DNA of 28,372 nt from Chara braunii (taxonomy: Eukaryota; Streptophyta; Charophyceae; Charales; Characeae). The stretch spans positions 3,744,666 to 3,773,037 of the forward strand of contig BFEA01000043.1 in NCBI GenBank assembly GCA_003427395.1, in the 5' to 3' direction. Positions 1 to 11,300 of this stretch are shown in pieces. The notes beneath the pieces are model-generated. The model did not search any database and had not been told where the DNA came from. It was given only the letters and a program-made list of their open reading frames with translations. Position numbers and translations under genes: made by a program. Numbering within the stretch: position 1 is the first letter of the stretch; the number at the start of each line of letters is the position of its first letter.

Positions 1-1183
1 GCGCGGAGGTGGCGATGGAGGAGTTTTGAGATTGTTAATATCTCTTCCCGTTTTTTTGTAGAAGATTTATTTCTGTTTTTTTTTTTTTTTTTTGTATTTT
101 GTTTTTCTTTCTTGTGTGCACTTAGTCGGGTGTGACATCGAGGAAGGGGCAGCGGGCGGTGGGTCCGACCAGGCAAAGCAGAGCATCAGCGGGCGGGGCA
201 ATAGCGCAGTGAGCGAAAGTAGCAGGGAGCTAACTGCCAAATAGCGAGCCTTTCCGAGGGCGGGCGTATTGCACTTATAGGGCCGGCCAGGCTGTACTGT
301 GTATTGCTAGAGAGAGGAGAGGATTGTGCTGGGGGTCCACGACCGGTGTTTCGAGCTATGGCCAGTTACCGTTCGAATCACAAGGCAAGCCAGGGACTGA
401 GGACTCGTCTGTTAGTTGTGGCCTGCTGCAGCGGCTATGGGCTGGGCGCGGACTACTGCTGCATGCTAAGGACATACCGTTGCTGATTGTGGGAGGCTGT
501 TGCGTGTTGCTGTCGGTTGCCGGTACCATGGCATGCTGCCGCCAACTGTGTAGCAGGGGTCAGGCTGAGGGAAACTGCTGGCTGCCACATACTGTGGCTG
601 CTGATGACTACTACTATGGCTGGTGACCGCCGTTGTACACGGCTGCTGCATCTAAGAACTGAGCCCAAAGTTGCGGCGTGCGGGGTGCTGCTGCTGCGTG
701 CGGACCGCTATCGCTAGGTACTACGTATTACTGCTTGCCGTTGATTGACTGAGTCAGGCTGCCGTGCAGCCGCGACCGGGCTAAAGAGAAGTGTTGAGAC
801 CTTGAGTTGGACAATAAGGGGGTTGGTGCAGCAATTTGGGAGGTCGCCAGGGGGGTTGACTGCGGCAGTCTGACTATGGATTGACCAAGCTGCTACACGT
901 GGCTGCCATTGCGGGGCCCTCAGGCGATTAAAGACAACAAGACCCTCTCCTGCGAGTCTGAGAGCACCCTCCTTGGATCTGAGAGCCTGTAATTGCCTCT
1001 ATTTGCCCTTCTTACTCTAAGTCTAGTCTGTTGGTTCGGAGAGGAAGGCGGCAGGCGGGATTGCAACCCGTAGGACCGCAGCAAGGCTCTGTGGGGAGTC
1101 ATCTCACCGATTGCGGGCGCTCTGCTGGAACTCAGGAGGAGTTGTGGAGGCACGGAACTGAAAGGTAACCATTGCTTCCCCTC

Positions 1184-1301
1184 TATAAACCCAGTTATAA
1201 CCCCTATTTGTACATCTCTCTATATTTGGCTGAGTATATTGTATGCGTCCTCTACTCTGACTTTCAGTTTGACTTTCTGGAAGTGAACCAGATTAAATAA
1301 A
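1184..1301 (+). promoter_or_regulatory. Candidate LTR promoter and poly(A) signal
   Basis: TATAAA at 1184-1189 is followed 112 bases later by AATAAA at 1296-1301 and then a T/G-rich stretch. That order fits a U3-R core of an LTR. The right LTR keeps TATAAA at 13518-13523, but its downstream signal reads AATTAAA. If this is the real promoter, about 3.7 kb of LTR plus the 2.2 kb leader, with all the hairpin arrays, would be transcribed ahead of gag. Other TATA-rich stretches (about 3846 and 3913) are alternatives. Confidence 0.3.
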
Positions 1302-1432
1302 AGAATGCTTGTACAACCTCAGCTTCAGTTTTGTTGATTGCCTGAAGGCAGATTGTGAACAAAAGGGGAATTGTACCTGGGGGGGTGGTTGGGATGTAGG
1401 GAGTTTGCTTGTGTCTGAACGGGTCTTATAGG

Positions 1433-2328
1433 GTCAGACATTGGTTCTAAGATGACCGGCCTAACTACTGGGTTTTGTTCTGTTTTCTGAAGGGCCAAGC
1501 ATTGTTTCTAAGACGAATGGCTTCGTAGCGGTGTTTATTTAGTTGTGCCAGGCATTGTTTCCAAGATGAATAGCCTGGCTACTTATTTTGAGGGGTATTG
1601 ATTGCCTGAGTTTTGAGGACCAGACATTCTTTCTAAGATGAATGGTCTGGTCGCCGTTTATTTTTGGGTGGTTTTTGAACAGTCTCTGGGCTTAACTCAG
1701 AGTACTCCGTTTTTTTTTTGTACTTAGAAAAAGGGGTTGAGCGTTGTTTCTATGATGAATGGCTCAACTCTTTTGTTTGCTTATTCTGAGGGAGTAATTT
1801 TTGTCGAGGACAAAGCACGGTCCATAAGATTGGATTGCTTTGGACTCATGCCGCACACGGATGGACAAGAGAGAAATGAACGTGGCAGAGGACCAGACAT
1901 GTTCCATAAGATTGGATGGTCTGGCCTAATGCCTCGCACGTGCTACAACCCAATGATTATAATTTGACTATACAGTATTCTTATCCTATTAAAACAGGCT
2001 AGTCAGACACGGGTTCCATAAGATTGGATGGTCTGATTATAGCTTATCATAATTGAAGAGAGTACAATTAAGAGTATAACTGAAGGTAACTTGGGCGGAC
2101 TGAGCATTGTTTCTAAGATGAATGACTCAGTCCTACGCCCACCTTNAAGATTAAAGTTCAGAGAGATATATACAACTTGGATATTAAACAGTTCAGGGCG
2201 ACTAANCATTGTTTTTAAGATGAATGGCTTAGTCATATGCCCAAAGGAAGAGAGAAGTAGTTGTGCAACCTGTTCGTGTATATTCAATGGCTGGGTCAGG
2301 CATGTTCCATAAGATTGGATGGCCTGAC
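1433..2328 (+). repeat. Array of 11 hairpins with constant loops and variable stems (5' LTR)
   Basis: Eleven imperfect inverted repeats lie at 1433-1465, 1494-1525, 1547-1579, 1618-1652, 1736-1768, 1811-1842, 1893-1924, 2003-2036, 2093-2140, 2196-2242 and 2295-2328. The centres fall in two classes: CATTGTTTCTAAGATGAATG-like (1-5, 9, 10) and ATGTTCCATAAGATTGGAT-like (6-8, 11). The arms differ from unit to unit yet remain complementary within a unit, for example GCCAGGC/GCCTGGC, GACCAGAC/GTCTGGTC, GTTGAGC/GCTCAAC, CAAAGCA/TGCTTTG and GACTGAG/CTCAGTC. Units 9 and 10 have an extra outer GGGC/GCCC pairing. The function is unknown; a structured leader RNA is my inference. Confidence 0.8.
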
Positions 2329-2589
2329 TTTACGCCCTATGTAAGTTGGGTATAAATGGGTAAATCNTTGAAANATTATGAACTATTNTTTGTTAAGTTG
2401 GNTTGNGGATGGTGAAAGTACTTACCTTTGTGGCTTGACCTGCATGTGACTGAGTGAGGTTACTACTTGGTCTGAATTTCAGCTTGATAGGTAGTTGCTT
2501 TAGTCGCTCGCCACGTGCTAGAGCCATAGGAGTTAGTTTNAATTTTTGCATTCTCCGAGCAAAGTTTTTTTTCTTAGATCAATTTTTGC

Positions 2590-3200
2590 ATATTCTGGGA
2601 TCATTTTGTTATACTTGGCTTTGTATAAAATTTAATAAGTTACTTTCTCTACGGGAAGCGCGGCCGAAATTTCTACAAATCCGAGAAGTTAGTCAAATTT
2701 TGCTTTTCTAAAGTTCAACTTGTCTAAAGTTCATACTTGGCTTAGTAAAAATCTGGAAAGTCTCATTTTCTAAAGGGAGTGACGTCCAAATTTTTGTTAA
2801 TTCTGACAGTTAGACAAAATTGAACTTTGAGAAGTCAAAGTTAGTCTCAAATTTTGAACTTAGTTTTGTATAAATTTTGGAATAACTCTTTTCTGAAGGG
2901 AGTGCTGCCGAAATTTATGCAAAACTAAGGAGTTAGTTATATCTTGTCTAAATTGAACTCGAGTGGTCTTTTGAGTTCATATCCGATTTAGTATAAATCG
3001 GGGAAGTCTTTCTTTCTAAAGGGAGTGCTGTCCAAATTTATACTAATTCAGGGAGTTAGAAAAAATTTGGCGTTCTAGAGTTGAAGTTTATTTATGCTTT
3101 CATATTGGGACTGATATAAATTCTGAAAAAGCACTTTTCCTACGGGAAGCGCTGACGAAAATCTTCTTGATTTAGAGGAGTTAGATTATATTTTGACAGG
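2590..3200 (+). repeat. Five diverged ~122 bp tandem subrepeats (5' LTR)
   Basis: A core of the form TTTCTAAAGGGAGTGCTG followed by CCAAATTT or CGAAATTT recurs with its centre near 2651, 2771, 2895, 3018 and 3141, a spacing of about 120-124 bases. Each unit also has a TATAAA-rich stretch before the core and a GAGTTAG-like motif after it. Units are strongly diverged from each other, so the array is older than the element's last insertion. Confidence 0.75.
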
Positions 3201-3288
3201 TGGCGATTCTGGCGATCCTGCCTGTATAGGGGAGACTATGCCAGGGTCTGCCTTTGCTTAGGGCACTGCTTAAAGGTAGATTCAGGCC

Positions 3289-3402
3289 TAGTTAACTAGG
3301 AGGATTTAAGTGAGAGTGTGTTATGGAGTTGTATTCTCCATACAATAGTTAACTAGGAGGATTTGAGTGAGAGTGTGTTATGGAGTTGTATTCTCCATAC
3401 AA
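3289..3402 (+). repeat. 57 bp tandem duplication, only in the 5' LTR
   Basis: Units 3289-3345 and 3346-3402 differ at one base (tttaag versus tttgag). The right LTR has a single unit at 15615-15671. Each unit contains TATGGAG/CTCCATA arms around TTGTATT and the palindrome AGTTAACT. Confidence 0.9.
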
Positions 3403-3486
3403 TTATGATTTCAGCTTGGGGATTGGCCTGTCATGTGTTACAGGTCCTCTTGATCGTCTGATTCAGGATTGAGACTAGTTTCAGCT

Positions 3487-4292
3487 TGATCCTATAAGGA
3501 TCACCTTCTGTTATCACTGATAACAGGTCGGTTGCCGATTCGTCGGTTTACGATTCAACTCCAATTCACTCCTGCCACTCAACCAAAAGGCTTCAGCCTT
3601 GTGATTGAATTGTTTTGTCGTGTTTTTGCATGGGCTTTATTGAATGGTCATCCAACAAAAGTACGGAGTATTTATTTGAGAGTTGCACGAGTGAGGCTTG
3701 TATGGCTAAGGCAAGGGGCATGAGTGAAAGGAATAGTTGAAGTTGACCCCGTGTAGCGCCTGGACTCTCTGGTTAAATCTTTGATGTGATTGCAGGTATG
3801 CTTGGCGATTCAGACTTGGGATTTGACTGCCTGCGCTCACATACTTATATATATATAGCTGAGAGGAGTCCCACTGCGACCGTGATAAGTGATCGTCCTA
3901 TATTAACAACCCTCTCTCTATATATATATGTGTACATATATGTTTCGAGAGTTTCGTGCGCCCTACTGGGACCGCTCATAAGGGTTAAATAGATTATGGT
4001 TCGAGAGAAAAGGGGAGATCCCCTTTTATCCTTTGCTTCTTATAAATTTTTTACGGACGTTGGTCCTGGGCCGGGATTCGAGGTCCTTGTCCAGGACATC
4101 CCAAGCCCTAGAATCTGTAGGGAAGGAATCTGCCCCCGTGCAGAGCCTATTCGCCCCACCCTGCACAGAGTGCAGAAGAGGGTGTGTGGTCTTCAACCGC
4201 GCATGGCGGTTGTCCAGCGTCGAGAGATTAACCCTCAAGGCGCGTGCCAGCCGACACTTGAGTGTCGAATGCGAACCTCGAGATTAACGAGG
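3487..4292 (+). repeat. Cluster of short perfect hairpins in the LTR 3' quarter
   Basis: Perfect or near-perfect hairpins seen here are TGATCCT/AGGATCA (3487-3503), TGTTATC/GATAACA (3509-3525), AAGGCT/AGCCTT (3587-3600), AAAAGGGGA/TCCCCTTTT (4008-4027), CAACCGC/GCGGTTG (4194-4212), CGACACT/AGTGTCG (4252-4267) and CCTCG/CGAGG (4276-4292). Most are kept in the right LTR, for example 16273-16292. Confidence 0.7.
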
Positions 4293-4979
4293 ACCGCATG
4301 ATTATGGGCATTACATAGTACGCCATGATTGCGACTGCTTGCGTACGCCTGCATTGCGAGTTGATATGAGTAGGCTCTGCGTCCGCGCGGGTTTATACTA
4401 AGTCTCGCGCGCGACGCCTATTCGCTGTCTGCTTCGGAAAGTTATGGGATGGCTACTGAAGGGACTAGGAGTGTCGTCGCGTTGTTCGATGTGTGTGTGT
4501 GCGTGTGTTTTAATTTTGTGTTCGTAAAGTGGTGTGCGCGTGGTGTGTGGGATGCATCCTAGTCGACCGACGACTAGCCGCGCTTGGGACTTCAGGCCCC
4601 CAAGATGTTGGTTCGCGTGCGGGCCCTATAGGCGTATTATCGCTCATTACCCCTATGCTACAGCGAACGAGAAACGCCCTCGGCTGGTCCACTTCTGCAA
4701 TTGCAACTGATTAACTTTCGTACTGTGGACTGGTAGCTCAGTGGGGATACGCCCACCGAAGGGAGGTGACAACTCCTGTAAGGTGGAGGTACGTTGTGCC
4801 TCGTGTAGGCCCTATCCTGTCGTAGGGGCTCGTGAGAGGTATGGCTGGCGCACTCGGCCGGAGCGGCCTAAGGAAGCTCAAATTGCGTGTTCGTGTCGAG
4901 GCTGGGCCAACTCATGCGTGACGCGGCCAAGAGGATCCCGCTCTGTCATGCGCGGTGCCGGACCGATGCGCTCGACAGG

Positions 4980-4997
4980 TGGCGCCGTTGCTGGGGA
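4980..4997 (+). promoter_or_regulatory. Primer binding site, tRNA-Asp type
   Basis: TGGCGCCGTTGCTGGGGA starts two bases after the LTR end CA at 4977. It matches, with one difference by memory, the complement of the 3' end of plant tRNA-Asp used by many plant Ty3/gypsy elements. It sets the LTR/interior boundary and the + orientation. Confidence 0.88.
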
Positions 4998-7252
4998 TAA
5001 TGGTTGCCTACCGTTGTCCGTGGTGGAACGACATCCAGGTATGGAAGTGAGAAATAGGCAAATAAGAAATTTTGATAGACTTGTATGAGCGATTGGCTAA
5101 TATTTTAACTATCATTGGAAGTACCGTAAAGACTGAGAAGTCCCTAGAAATTTAGCCCTGATTCGAGGCGGGTTGATAATCCTCAGAGAATGACCGCTTC
5201 TGCTTTATTGACTGGGTTAGGAGGAATGGTTGATCGTATATGGTATTGAATAAAGTATGAAGTGAGGGTTAATTCCGTGAGTGAGGTTTGAGTGATGCAG
5301 TAAGGGTTGCTTAAGGTCGGTAAGCGCCTTGACTAGGCGCTGTGAGCACTGCCTAGTATGCGATTAAATGGAGTTGAAAGGCTCTTTGACTCTAATGATT
5401 GATGAGTTTGGGTAATGCTTTGTGGGCTCGATTCGACTAGGAATGAGTAAGGAGGCACTGNCATTGCTAAGTATGCCTNTGATTGGAATCCAAGGCTAAT
5501 CGACTCATTACGTGATTGTTGTGTTAAGCTTGCCTTGGGGATAGTCAAGTTAAGATGNAGCATCTCCCCTAGTCATATGACCCCTGTGCTAGAGGAAGTT
5601 GCTGATACGAGAGCAGCATGGATGAGGGGATGANTGATAAAGTGCGAAGTGAGGAGTTGAACTGTAAAAATATTTCCTTGAGTCACGNCTGAGATGTTAT
5701 GTGATAGGTACTACGGCCAATACGATGCTTAGACTCTTNGATAGTGTGAGTTGGTGATGATTTGATTCGCTTGCGGACTGTCTGACTAANTATCGATAAA
5801 TCCCGAAAGNTAGTGGCCACCAGGANAGCGGTTTGGCTAGTCCGAAGAGAGACCTATGTGTTAATTATNTGTGATATATGTGTATATGACNTTTATGGTT
5901 GTGTTTNTTTTTTTTNTTNTATATNTGNTTNCATTGTGTTTTGTTTGGTGTCTGATTGATGACATATGNATGGATTGCCTTCCACGAGGACATAGATTCT
6001 GCATGAAACCCACGTCTNGCGTGGGACCAGGGGTGAATGGGGTGACTGCTTCTGTGAAAGGTGGTTCTTCCAAAGAGAGGTTAGTCGGCGTGTATAATTT
6101 GTCCTAAGTGGAGGTGCATTCTCGAGTTGTTACTCCCTNGATGAGGTTTAAGGAAGCGGTTATTAGTCTCGAAACTGATAGTNAGATCCACGCCGGAACT
6201 ATGTTCNTGGTCCATTCGTGGGGTGTTGTTGTCTCTCCTGTGATGGGAGAGTAACTACATTATCGGTTGAGAAAAGAGGAAAGGACTTGCTACCTCGCTG
6301 AGGCTGTGATGGGGAGGTAAAACAACTACTGCTTAGTGAGAGCGGATATGAGGTAACGACCTAGACTCCTCTCCCGCTAAGCAGGAGCACCATACTTGTC
6401 AAGGTGAGAGTTCGCTCCTCGTTGCCTTGATAAGTATGAATNNGGTTGTCCATTTGACCATGATAGGGGNAGTGAGGTACAAGCGCTGGAGTCGGAGAGG
6501 GATGNGGTGAGGCTCGATCTTTAGAGCGGGGCTCAAGAGTCGAGATGTTATCTTACGAGGATTACACCGCCCCTCTGTAATATATGCTTCGCTTGAGAAT
6601 TGAAGGGGTAACAACCAAAAAAATATTTTTGCAATAGAGCAAGAATAGGACTTTCTTACGTTTTTTTTACATCTAACAATCAATTTTGTACTATCTCTTT
6701 CAACCTGCAAAAATCTGTAGTAAGATGTATGAGTAAAGATATTTTCATAAAATAAATATTTCTTTAAAATAGAAAGATAATTGACAATTGAGTTGCGCCC
6801 ATATGGTTGTTTATAAAGCATATTGTGCCCGTCAGTTACAACCCTTACAGATAAATTGTGTTGTCATGTAAAAATTATTGTTATCAGTATATGTCATTTA
6901 TCATGGGTTGTACTACATTTTGTATTTCAGTTTGGAGTATCCACCTATGTGACATACGTACATCGCGCTTTACCTTGATAATGACAATCATAAGTGGTTA
7001 ATGCCTGAGTTGTGATTGGAGGGATTTATTAGTGAATGTTTGTGTTTTATTTGTGAGGGATATTTACTTGAAGACTGTCTTCGGTATCATCATTGTTTTG
7101 GATAGATTCTTATGCGCATTTTTATAACGAAGTGTCGAGATAATTTAGTGGGATATGTCTTATATTTGATTTAGTCATGTAACCCCTCTCGAATCTTGAC
7201 CCTGACGCCGCTCGTTGTTGTTCAACAGGTGGTGGGGTTGAGGGAGCTCGAG
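4998..7252 (+). other. Non-coding leader of element 1
   Basis: This 2.25 kb stretch between primer site and gag has no frame I would call a gene. It holds a series of separate hairpins: 5323-5341 (AGCGCCT/AGGCGCT), 6009-6025, 6233-6251, 6291-6319, 6329-6384 (14-base arms with two non-Watson-Crick positions) and 6391-6438 (14-base arms with one G-U). Single N calls cluster at about 5461-6504. A TTGTTGTTCAACAG just before gag (ending at 7228) resembles a splice acceptor. Confidence 0.6.
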
Positions 7253-8302
7253 ATGGAGGGGTCTCAAGGAAAGATTAAGGCCGAGGAACTCGCTTCTCTG
7301 TTGGAACGGCGGGGTTGGGAGCGAAACAACTTGCCCAAGGTTGAGATCGACTTCTTCAAAGGCGATCATGTTTCTGACTTCATCGACAAGTTTGAACAGA
7401 TAGCGTCCCACTGCAAATGGAACGAGGAACAGATGCTAGAGGAAGTGATGAAGTATATTTGAATAGGCTTGAAGGGTGAGGTCAGTGGGTTGGTTAGAAG
7501 AGCAGGGTCATCGTGGAGGAACTTCTATGATAACATGTGGAATAAGTACCGGCTAGGTGAGGAACAACTAACCAAAGACAATCTTGTAAAGATAGATCGG
7601 TATAGCTATGTGTCAGTAGGGCACTTCCTGGCAGAATATGAGCGCGCATCGCGTAAGGTCTGGGCACTGTCAGAACATGACAAATGCTTTGTCTTCCTCA
7701 TGAACTTCACGAATGCAGAACAACGAGATTTGATTCGTGGAACAGAGGGGAGACTAGTATGGGATAAGATCCGAGAGAACCTTCAACGGGAGGGTTTTGA
7801 CCAGTACCTCTGCCATACCTTGCGAGAAGCGAGGAAAAAAAAAACAACGTTGGATAGTGAGAAGAGTAAGCTTGAAAAGGGGTCGAATGATCCTGTGGTA
7901 GGCACCTCTGATGCTAGGAAAGATGGATCTCAGAAGGACGCCGAGATCGCCAGGCGAAATCACAGGTGGAGCAGAGAGGAGAAAAATGAGTCGGGAGGTG
8001 AGAGAAAAGAGATACCGGCCAGAATGGAAATTGCTGCAACCCATACATGTGAAAGGACGCTTGACACCTCAAGCGAGAAGGGAATAGAGGAGCAAAGAGT
8101 TCAGGGGGAAGTTTGTATAACCGTGTCGCACGCTGAATTTGATCTTAACAAGGAGTGTGGTGACAAGGGAATATCGTCAACTATGAGTCGAACTGGGCGA
8201 ACGAATAGAAGAGGTCGAGAACGGTGGGCGAGGATAGTATATGCTTGTTGTGGGAAGACTGGCCATACCCCGCGCAGATGTAAGATAGCAATGGAGGGGT
8301 GA
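7253..8302 (+). pseudogene. gag: Broken retrotransposon gag
   Basis: The frame from the first ATG at 7253 (the frame is open from about 7196) runs to TGA at 8300-8302, 349 codons, interrupted by an in-frame TGA at 7460-7462 (codon 70). Gag forms the particle that packages element RNA. The N-terminal part has a charged helix region and a FFKGDHVSDFIDKFEQIA segment; the middle has SWRNFYDNMWNKY and LAEYERASRKVW, as in plant retrotransposon Gag domains. A long charged, Lys/Glu/Arg-rich stretch follows. The C-terminal zinc knuckle should read C-x2-C-x4-H-x4-C, but its first Cys is Tyr (TAT at 8240-8242), while the other Cys, His and Cys remain. The early stop and damaged knuckle argue it is not functional. 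No pol frame follows. Confidence 0.8.
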
Positions 8303-11300
8303 GGTTGTCTGCCTAGATGAGAATGGTGCCAACGATCCTAAGTTACGAATAGATAGACATTGGAAAAGTCATGATGGCGCGGTAGGCTTAGTTGATAGAG
8401 CTAACGAGCGATTATCTGCTTATGTTGCTTTTGTTTCCAAACCTATGAATTTCATGATAGACCCTTTTTGTATATATTTTTGATATCGAGGGTGCGCTTT
8501 TACTTTGTGGTTGTACGTATATTTTGGATCTGATTATCCTCTCTTTAGGCTGGCTTTAACTTTTGTCAAATAAGAGTGGAGATCCTTTAAGAGATTGTCG
8601 TCTGTACGTTAAGCGCGTGCACTTTTGTGCGAGAACACTTGATACTATTTTGCGTATATGACCTTAGTATATGACCTTTGTAATACGCTATACAGGGTCT
8701 TTTGCTGATTGGGATATGAATTCGTGATAATTTGAGATTGTAAGGATGAGAGACTTGGGATGACCATGACTTTCTTCTGGGAAACATTTTTGGGTATGAG
8801 TTTTGATTCCCCCGGGTTGTAGGATCGTGCGTGTGTCGGTTGTCATTGGCATTCTCATCAAAGTGGCCTTGGGAGTCTTTTGTGTATTATCTTAATTAAT
8901 GGTGAAGTGAAGAAAACGTGATTATTTGCGGGATATTTCTGGAAGGCTCATGGAGTCAAGAAGATCATATTAAGAGAGAGGTTATGCCCAAGGGCAGGCT
9001 GGCAAAGGTTGGGGTTTATTGTTAAGTGAGGAATGTTCTAAGGTTTATAACCAAATCCATCCATGAGTGGGAGGATGGCTGGGAGATTTTTGTGGGTGAT
9101 TCTCCTTTAGGATGGAAGGGGTCTTAAAAATCATTAAGGAAGGCTCACCCTTGAGAGGAAAGGGGTGGCTTAAAGAGAACTTTTATGGATTTAGCGTATT
9201 ATCTCCGGCCAAATCGGCAGTTCCACTCTGTTGGGCCTAAGTTGCCAGTAAGCGTGTCATCTGCGGCAGAGAAACCTGTCATGTAAGAAAGCCCTTACCC
9301 GGCCAGTGGCTTTGAGTCCCGGGTGGTTCTGTGTGTGGCAGGGGGTAAGGAGAGATCCGCTCAATTCGGCATCCCCGCTTGCGTAGTCACGTAAAAGCTG
9401 GTAAGGCTGGTTGTAAGTCCTTTATTCAGCTTCTTATAGGCCACAAGCGGTTTAGTTTGTGACGGTGACTTCCATGATTAAGACTCCTTGAAGGAAACTA
9501 AAGTTTTTACTAATAGTCGGTGGGAGCGTCATCTACGACAGAAAGGATCGACTTGATTATGAGGCCCTCCGACCGGCTACTAGCTTAATTGAAAGTAGCG
9601 TTGAGTTCAGTTTGAAAGGGAGTTATGAGAGTTGCTCACCGAGCAAAACTTGTGGGTGAGACTGGCAAAATGTGTGAGAAAAGTGAAAGGACCTCACTCA
9701 TAAAGGTAAGATTTATGGGGAAGGGGGGTGATTTTCTTTATTTTGAAAGACTAAGTGAATATAACCGCCCATACCTTTGATGAATTAGTAAAATGAGTGA
9801 CTTTCGAGTGGCAATAGTGCCTTGTGGGATTGGGCTTAACGGGGCCCTACCCATGACATGTATTTGTGGTATTTATGATGGGGTCAAAAACCCTAATCGT
9901 CTAGATTAGCTGAAAGATTGAGGTGTTTGGCTAAATCCCACAATGAAGTTGTTTTGAGAGAGAACTTTTATAAGAGTATATAAATCGGTTGAGCGTGAGT
10001 AATTGATGAGTGAAAAGAAAAGAGCCTACCTGAAGATTGAAATCTTGAGTTTTGACCCACCACTGAACTTGAGTTTTGGCCTGTGGTGGGATGATCAGTG
10101 TGTCCGGCGCGATAAAACATCGCTCAAAGAGACCGGAAGTGTTGTAGTCCTAAGTTTGGCTTGGATGACCCCCCGTCCGTGATTATAGTGGGTGGAAAGT
10201 GGGTTTATCCACCTTGTTAAACTAGAAGTGGAGGAGCGTTTGGGCTTAGCCGATTATGCGGCTATTGTAGAGTTTTATTTTTCAACCAAGAGTTGAGTAG
10301 TATTTTCGACCTCTGACTTCTGCCCGCATTGTCGAGGAACCAAGGTCCGGAGCCGATACGGCTTGATAGCTGCCCCAATCGAGTTTAGCAACGAATTACA
10401 GGCTGAGGAAGTTATCACATATTTTCGTTTGAAAACTATATGTGAACGATACTCATCGTGATTGCTTGTTGCGACGGGGACGTCCCTTAATAGGGTCCGG
10501 GAAGACTATCGTACCAAATACCCTTACAACGGTATTTGGCGTGGTTTTTGCAGGTCACGCAAACGCAAGGTCGCCCGCCTTACGGCGTGGGGCGTGAGTG
10601 GAGGCACAAGTTCTTGTCAGGGTGGGAGGCGCGCGTAGCGGCGTGGGGTATTGACAGTGAGGAGCCACTGTCAACTGCCTGAACGTGCGCGGCGTCTCAG
10701 GACAGCGGGACGCACGACGTTATTGGTATTTTATATTAACTAATGGTGGTACAAAAATCTTGTAAGCTCCGACATATGGTGTGGTCCGGACGTGACGCCA
10801 GGCTCAGTGGTCATCACCATAGTCGGGGACCTTGAGCGCTCGCCTCCTTTTGTTTAAGACCTATAGGTCCCGCACGGCACGATGTTGATGAAATTTTTCT
10901 GTCCAGCCCGATTCGAAAACATGGGCCGAGGAACTCAACGTACGTGCGAGGTGGTGGGGGATTAGCCCGCGAGGCGGAGGAACACTGAATGGCGTGGGCA
11001 GTCCCGCAGCGGCGGCATCGTCCGCGGCTTGCTGTGGGAGGTGTGCGTGTAAGCACGTCGTTGGGCCCGCAAGCTGGCGGACCATGCCCGGGGCACTGTG
11101 GCAAGGCCCACCGCGGTGCTACGGCATATTGCGGACCGTATGGAACCTCGTTGTGGGCCTGTAGTAGGCCCGCGCCCCCAACCGTAGGGCGGCCTTAGTG
11201 GGGACTGCCCGCTGGGGACCCGAAAAGGCGGCCAACCCTGCCTGGGGGGAGCAGGGGGGGCCGGAGGCGTGCGGAGTATTGGGGGAGCGGACAGGCAAAG

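Larger units (their letters stand above)
1..4977 (+). repeat. 5' LTR, about 5 kb
   Basis: Position 1 matches 12302 and the match runs in order to the ctcgaca end at 4971-4977, next to the primer binding site, so this is the left LTR. By eye the copies differ every few tens of bases with small indels, so the insertion is not recent. The LTR holds a T-run near its start (from about 77), a TATA-like box and AATAAA, the hairpin array 1433-2328, the 122 bp subrepeats and a hairpin-rich 3' quarter. At ~5 kb it is at the long end for plant LTRs. None of the short open frames in it is shared in length by both copies in a convincing way, so I call no gene here. Confidence 0.9.

Noticed and set aside
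1433-2328. CRISPR-like reading of the regularly repeated units
   Set aside because: The units are inverted repeats with variable arms, spacing is irregular, the setting is a eukaryotic LTR and no cas gene is present.
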